Source: Hyparrhenia diplandra (lineage: Eukaryota > Streptophyta > Magnoliopsida > Poales > Poaceae). Taken from it: a DNA stretch of 64,000 bases. Below are positions 59,725-64,000 of the stretch, one piece after another (the stretch's first letter is position 1; each line of letters opens with the position of its first letter). Below the pieces are notes generated by a model. The model worked only from the letters and a program-made list of their open reading frames with translations, did not search any database and was not told the DNA's origin. Made by a program: the position numbers and the translations under genes. The stretch lies in contig JADLZK010001324.1 of the NCBI GenBank assembly GCA_015847255.1, forward strand, positions 1 to 64,000, in the 5' to 3' direction.

Positions 59725-60060
59725 AAGTAATTCGAACGATTTCGATTATCATTTATTTGTACTTATTAGTTACTTCCACCTGATAGAGCTTAGAAGTTGG
59801 AAGTAATAATTTCTTGGTTGACTGTATCCTTAACCATTTCTTTTTTTTTTGACACGAGGAACTCACCATGAATCCACTAATTGCTGTTGCTTCCGTTATT
59901 GCTGCTGGATTGGCCGTAGGGTTTGCTTCTATTGGGCCCGGAGTTGGTCAAGGTACTGCTGCAGGACAAGCTGTAGAAGGTGTTGCGAGACAGCCAGAAG
60001 CAGAAGGTAAAATAAGAGGTACTTTATTGCTTAGTCTAGCTTTTATGGAAGCTCTAACAA
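59725..60060 (+). pseudogene. atpH: Plastid DNA insertion (NUPT) with truncated atpH
   Basis: In chloroplasts atpH encodes subunit c, the membrane ring of the ATP synthase. From 59,868 the frame reads MNPLIAVASVIAAGLAVGF, ASIGPGVGQGTAAGQAVEG, VARQPEAEGKIRG and TLLLSLAFMEALT. This is the first 64 of about 81 residues of subunit c, with three substitutions from the usual plastid protein by recollection (A7V, L19F, I38V). About 140 bp of plastid-type atpI-atpH spacer precede it, including GACACGAGGAACTCACC just before the ATG. Plastid similarity stops at about 60,060, before the second membrane helix. The open frame then continues into unrelated nuclear sequence to 60,287 (139 codons). A relic, not a working gene. 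Confidence 0.92.
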
Positions 60061-60064
60061 GTGT

Positions 60065-61265
60065 GTTGTGCGGCACGCTGCCGCTGCAGCGAAGGCTCTT
60101 CGTCGGGACGTTGGAATGGAGCGAGAGGCGCATGAGTAATCCAAAGAGAGGCAGCGGTTGCGATGTGGGAGATAATACGAGCAGACAGGCCATCCCTGTC
60201 TGCACATCCGAGGCTGAAGTCGATCGTGAGCCCTCACAATATTGTGTTCAGTACATATTTTTACTTTTTATTTTTACTTTTTACTAACATGATTGGGCTC
60301 GATATAAAATCGAAAGTATTCATAGTCTTTCGTATAGCACACTCTTTTGTCCATATATATCCTACTAAACTGTAATAAGTTTGTAGTGAAAAGTACACCG
60401 GTAAATTTATCCTTTTTTTGAGAAAGTATTTAAATTTTATCCCTTAAATTTGATGCGAGACTTCGATACATGCATAAGTCATCTCATATATGACACAAGA
60501 AAATTCTCCGCAGCAACGCGGATAAATACACTCTCCATACCCGCGGCAACACGTGGAGAATCCACCTAGTTTTTGCACTTAAATCCCCCACTCATCCCAC
60601 CATAATCCTTTTTTTTTTTGCAAGTAACCCCATGTAACCCTCTCTGTCCGTATATCGTCGTCCCGCCTGATCGCCGCGCGTTGGAGTTACGACACCGCCA
60701 CGGTCCTCCATCACCATCAATCCGAAAAGACAATATTGCTTCCTTCTTCAACGTGCGGCCGGTGGTGGAGCTGGCCCTGGCGACGACGCGGCCTGAACGA
60801 ACGAACGAACCTACAGCTACGGAAAAGAGAAACTCACGGCATGAGCAAGAGCAACTGTGAATCACAGTACTATTGATGATGCATGGGACGGAACCAATTA
60901 AGAAATAGGCTCGATCTGCTGTGCCAACCTGGCCTCCTAGTTGGGAGAGAAGAGCCACCACCATTGCCGTGCAGGCGCGGCAGAGGAGCCACATGGCTGC
61001 GCACTCTGAAGCCTGAACGTACCTCAAGGCAGCAGGATGGAAGAAGAGTAAGAGCGAGTGCAGTGCAGGTCGTGAACCAGCCTTGGAACCAAATACGTTG
61101 GATGTTACCATATACTCAGACTCTATATATTCTAACATGTTTCCCTTGTGAGGAGACATGTGCCAGGTTTTGGGATGATGCAGACGGTGGTCTCGAGGAT
61201 CTAATCGCCGAGCAACAATTTAGGTACAGTCATGGAGCCTTTAGATCGCCGTGCAACAATTTAGG
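60065..61265. other. No gene recognised
   Basis: A 197-codon minus frame (60,566-61,159) and an overlapping 211-codon plus frame (60,883-61,518) are open, but neither has a domain, signal peptide or conserved copy. The T run at 60,609-60,619 could be the poly(A) end of an old minus-strand retroposon. Confidence 0.3.
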
Positions 61266-61269
61266 TACA

Positions 61270-62585
61270 GTTGGATATAAGAACTATAGTTCTAGAATCC
61301 CTTCCATTTTCCAAAATTGTGGAAGACTCTGGACAATGATAAGTTCTATATTATCTACAAAGAATATTTTAATTAAGTACCTCAAAATGAACAGTGCTAT
61401 TATTATTCCAATGTGTAATCACTGTTTAATAATTGACTCGATCCCCACCCTGGACATACTGTGTCGCAGATGTCTTGCATTGCTATGGGAGCTGACAGTT
61501 GGTTATATCGCTAGCTAATAATGATCGCATGCAGATATCCACCACAAGAGTGGTGGCTGCTGAGACTAAGGAAGAGAGCTTGGATGTGGATCGGGCGGCA
61601 AAATGCTAGCATGGGCCAAACCGGATAGCCATTTATCTCACTGGATCTCCAACAATGGGCTGCTATTGCAGGCCAAAAAAGAGTCAGCTTGCATTGTAGG
61701 AAGGCTTATTTTGTGCCAAACAAAGGCTGTACACCAAGCACATTTCTTCTTCGAAAACCTAATCTCCTGCTACCTCACATTCCAATTACCATCATTTTCG
61801 TCCCTTTGTTATTTGTTTCTAGTACGTCTTTGCACAAGGGAAGGAAAGCAGGACCTATACATCTCATCAACATACCAGGTTGTATAGTATATATATATCA
61901 TGTGCGATGGCATGGTACTGTAACTATATATGATAAGCATGCTTCTCAGTGTGGCTTCGATAACTTTACCCACCTCGTCATGTAACATTAAAGAAACCAC
62001 TTTCTTCTTATAACTCCCTAGAGTGAAGGAACCTTCTCTTTTCCTGTATGCATGCATATAAATTAATAGGAGGCAGAAGCAACCACTCTATCGATTTATT
62101 CATCCTTTCCCCAATATAACAATTCCTTACTTTGAACGTCTTGGTAGATCCATTATCGGTGGGAATCGGAGGCAACTGGAAAGCCTCGGTAGCATCATTC
62201 TGCTGAAGGCGCAATAGGAGTTTTTCCGTAATCCTTCAACCACTACTATTTCCCACAGGCACAGCTTCCCCCACTTCTTTCAAGTCAACTTCCAACTTCC
62301 ATTGCCGCTGCAACTATCATGCCAGGTCATAGGTCGTGCAAGTGGAGCCATATGATTCTTCAATAAAAAGTGGAGCCATATGCTACTAGCTCCTGATGAA
62401 GGCGGCCGCGGCAGGGATGGTTGGAAGCTGCATGCTGGCGATGGTGAGATAGGTCATGTCACATACTGCTTTTACACATAGGAAACTGGTGGTGCCTGCA
62501 TACTGTCTTGCCTTGTTTGATAGATGTGAGTCTGATATTTTAGACATGCTTCCCTGGACAGGTGCTGGAAGATATTTTAGACTTG
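61270..62585 (+). repeat. Duplicated unit D, copy 2
   Basis: Parallels D copy 1 from GACTC/TATGG-GGACAATGATAAGTTC (about 61,325) to the GGTGCTGGAAGATATTTTAG end, with small indels. It lacks the first 160 bp found in copies 1 and 3. Confidence 0.85.
62057..62181 (+). ncRNA. Candidate 21-PHAS lncRNA 5' region, D copy 2 (plus strand)
   Basis: TATAAATTAATAGG at 62,057 is followed 103 bp later by a site identical to that of D copy 1 (62,160-62,181; 18 of 22 to miR2118). TATA, spacing and site are all preserved between the two copies. Confidence 0.45.
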
Positions 62586-62587
62586 GA

Positions 62588-62854
62588 CCTTGTTTAGATG
62601 TCAAATATTTGGAACCGAATGTCACATCGTACACTGTAGCACGTTTCGTTTGTTAGTGGTAAATACCATCGTACCATGGAGTAACTAGGCTCAAAAGAAT
62701 CGTCTCTCGCAATGTACATCTAAACTGTGTAATTAGTTATTTTTTTACCTACATTTAATACTCCAAACATATGTTTTTTGGTGTATTTAATATGATGTGA
62801 TGGAGAGAAAGTACGTGAGAAAAAGGTTAGAAATTTTAGCAATCTAAACAAGGC
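62588..62854. mobile_element. MITE with CCTTGTTTAGAT inverted ends
   Basis: Starts CCTTGTTTAGATG and ends ATCTAAACAAGG, about 267 bp, AT-rich, no coding capacity. This terminal motif is frequent in grass MITEs. Superfamily is left open because the target duplication is not clear. Confidence 0.65.
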
Positions 62855-62859
62855 CTTGC

Positions 62860-63825
62860 TACCTATGCTGTACTGTTACTCCTTTAATGGCCTGCATTGC
62901 ATCCGGTGTTTTACTTTCATGTTATTCAAGTACTTTACTCCTGCAACGTAATATTTTCAATTCTTATTTCCAGAGTTATGTGTGTTTATTGTTCATCTGT
63001 GGCATGAGCCTGATGGTCATTCTAATTCTGTTTTCTTGCAGCACCAAGAAGGTTATCAATTTAATTTTTTTCTATGTTTTGTCTCAGATTAAGCCTAATT
63101 TTGAATTTGTCTAATTTTAACTAACTACAAAACCAGATATGTTTAACGCCTCACAAGTCACTCCTGTCTAATTTGGCTCCTCAACCTAATTTTGGCCATT
63201 TTTGTAGGCTACATTTCTCCCTCGCTCATAACGACCCTGGTAGCTACCAACGCCATCCCGCATCATTGCGTTCAGCAAGTTCACTTTTGCATAGTCATGC
63301 TCGTCGCTGTCCTAGAGCACCTTTAGACTCTTGAGGAGTTCGAAGGAAATTCATAGATTAGGTCTCTAGATCCATGTTTTTTTTATATAATTCGGTATGA
63401 GACATTTCACTAGGAAATCATGGAGTGGCTTTTTCCATAAAACATCCATTTGACCTTCTTCAACTATTATTCATGCCTGCCTCAATAAGAAAGTGGATTT
63501 TTGACTCCCTCCACACTTTAAAGTGTTCAATTACCATCCTGAGTGGTTTTTAGAGTGGTTTGGTTAATATGGTGCCACACCAGCCGTTTTGTAGGCAACA
63601 TTAGCCACAAGGGAGACGTTACACAATGCCGATAGGTCCAGGAGGTCAATTAGCCTTTATACCATTATTTAACATTATGAATTTGAAAATACTAAAATTT
63701 GATTTAAAATTAGATATATGAGAAAATCATAAAATTATTTTTATTTTATTTTTTAAAAAGCATGAAACTAATCTCATGGTTTTTGTAAAATCATGCACTA
63801 TGTAAAATCATGCACTATGTAAAAC
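62860..63825. other. No gene recognised
   Basis: AT-rich. AATCATGCACTATGTAAA is tandemly repeated at 63,791-63,825. The 75-codon frame at 62,887-63,114 has a hydrophobic stretch but no recognisable family. Confidence 0.35.
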
Positions 63826-63829
63826 CATG

Positions 63830-64000
63830 TCTGAACTATTCCCGCCTATAAAATACAAAATAAAACAAAGTAAGAAATATATATAGTAAATTGAACTTAT
63901 AGCAAATCACTTCTTCCAAAGTTATATGTTTAGTCAATTACTGTATATGTCATCGTGCTATCATTTTGCAAGAAAACTGAACCCTATCTAGATACTGAAC
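63830..64000 (+). repeat. Duplicated unit D, copy 3 (cut by the window edge)
   Basis: Matches the first 160 bp of D copy 1 (55,480-55,640). The part that would hold the TATA box and miR2118-like site lies beyond the window. Confidence 0.75.

Noticed and set aside
59868..60287. A functional 139-aa ATP synthase subunit c-like protein
   Set aside because: Plastid similarity stops after residue 64; the rest is unrelated and the second membrane helix is missing.
60566..61518. 197- and 211-codon overlapping frames as genes
   Set aside because: They overlap on opposite strands, lack domains, and the plus frame runs into duplicated unit D.
1..64000. CRISPR arrays, rRNA or intact tRNA genes
   Set aside because: No regularly spaced short repeats with unique spacers, no rRNA-like text; the only tRNA-like segments are inside the two MITEs.

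Overview
This window looks like an intergenic, transposon-rich stretch of a grass (Poaceae) nuclear genome, probably panicoid. The evidence is CACTA elements with grass-type subterminal repeats, Stowaway-type MITEs with CTCCCTCC ends, long grass-type LTRs, a plastid atpH fragment and a Ku80 5' fragment closest to cereal Ku80. No complete host protein-coding gene is visible. Most long open frames are GC-rich shadows or broken transposon genes. All identifications were made by eye and from memory of the families; nothing was searched or computed.

Layout. 1-10.3 kb is a decayed autonomous-type CACTA (En/Spm) element: a TNP2 transposase, a telo-box-rich tandem array, a TNPA-like protein joined to a Ulp1/C48 protease, and subterminal repeats. 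10.3-12.0 kb holds exon-like minus-strand pieces. 12.0-14.7 kb is a probable solo LTR on the minus strand. 14.9-15.8 kb holds exons 1-3 of Ku80 (minus strand), with no further exons recognised. 16-33 kb is a patchwork of segmental duplications, CACTA-type non-autonomous elements and MITEs, including a 0.9-kb CACTA element whose empty site is still present in a paralogous copy. 33.0-34.2 kb and 57.3-58.5 kb are two copies of a poly(A) retroposon with long target-site duplications; it carries a piece resembling an OSCA4/CSC1-like channel gene. 35.2-36.1 and 38.8-39.4 kb are LTR-like. 41.5-51 kb is an array of repeated 1-4 kb units. 54.6 kb has a short tandem repeat, 59.7-60.1 kb is plastid DNA, and 55.5-64 kb has another duplicated unit.

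The most interesting signal runs from 18.7 to 62.2 kb. At about eighteen places there is a 22-nt segment complementary, in one orientation, to the grass microRNA miR2118. In most of them a TATA box on the strand carrying the target-like sequence lies 86-110 nt upstream of it; one lies about 130 nt and one about 150 nt upstream. The pattern recurs in several groups of units that are otherwise dissimilar and on both strands, with no conserved ORF. This is the layout expected for a cluster of 21-PHAS long non-coding RNA genes, the precursors of reproductive phased siRNAs, which miR2118 cuts near the 5' end. Four of the units could instead, or also, fold into a MIR2118-like hairpin. The matches were counted by eye, so the cluster is a hypothesis that anther small-RNA data could settle.
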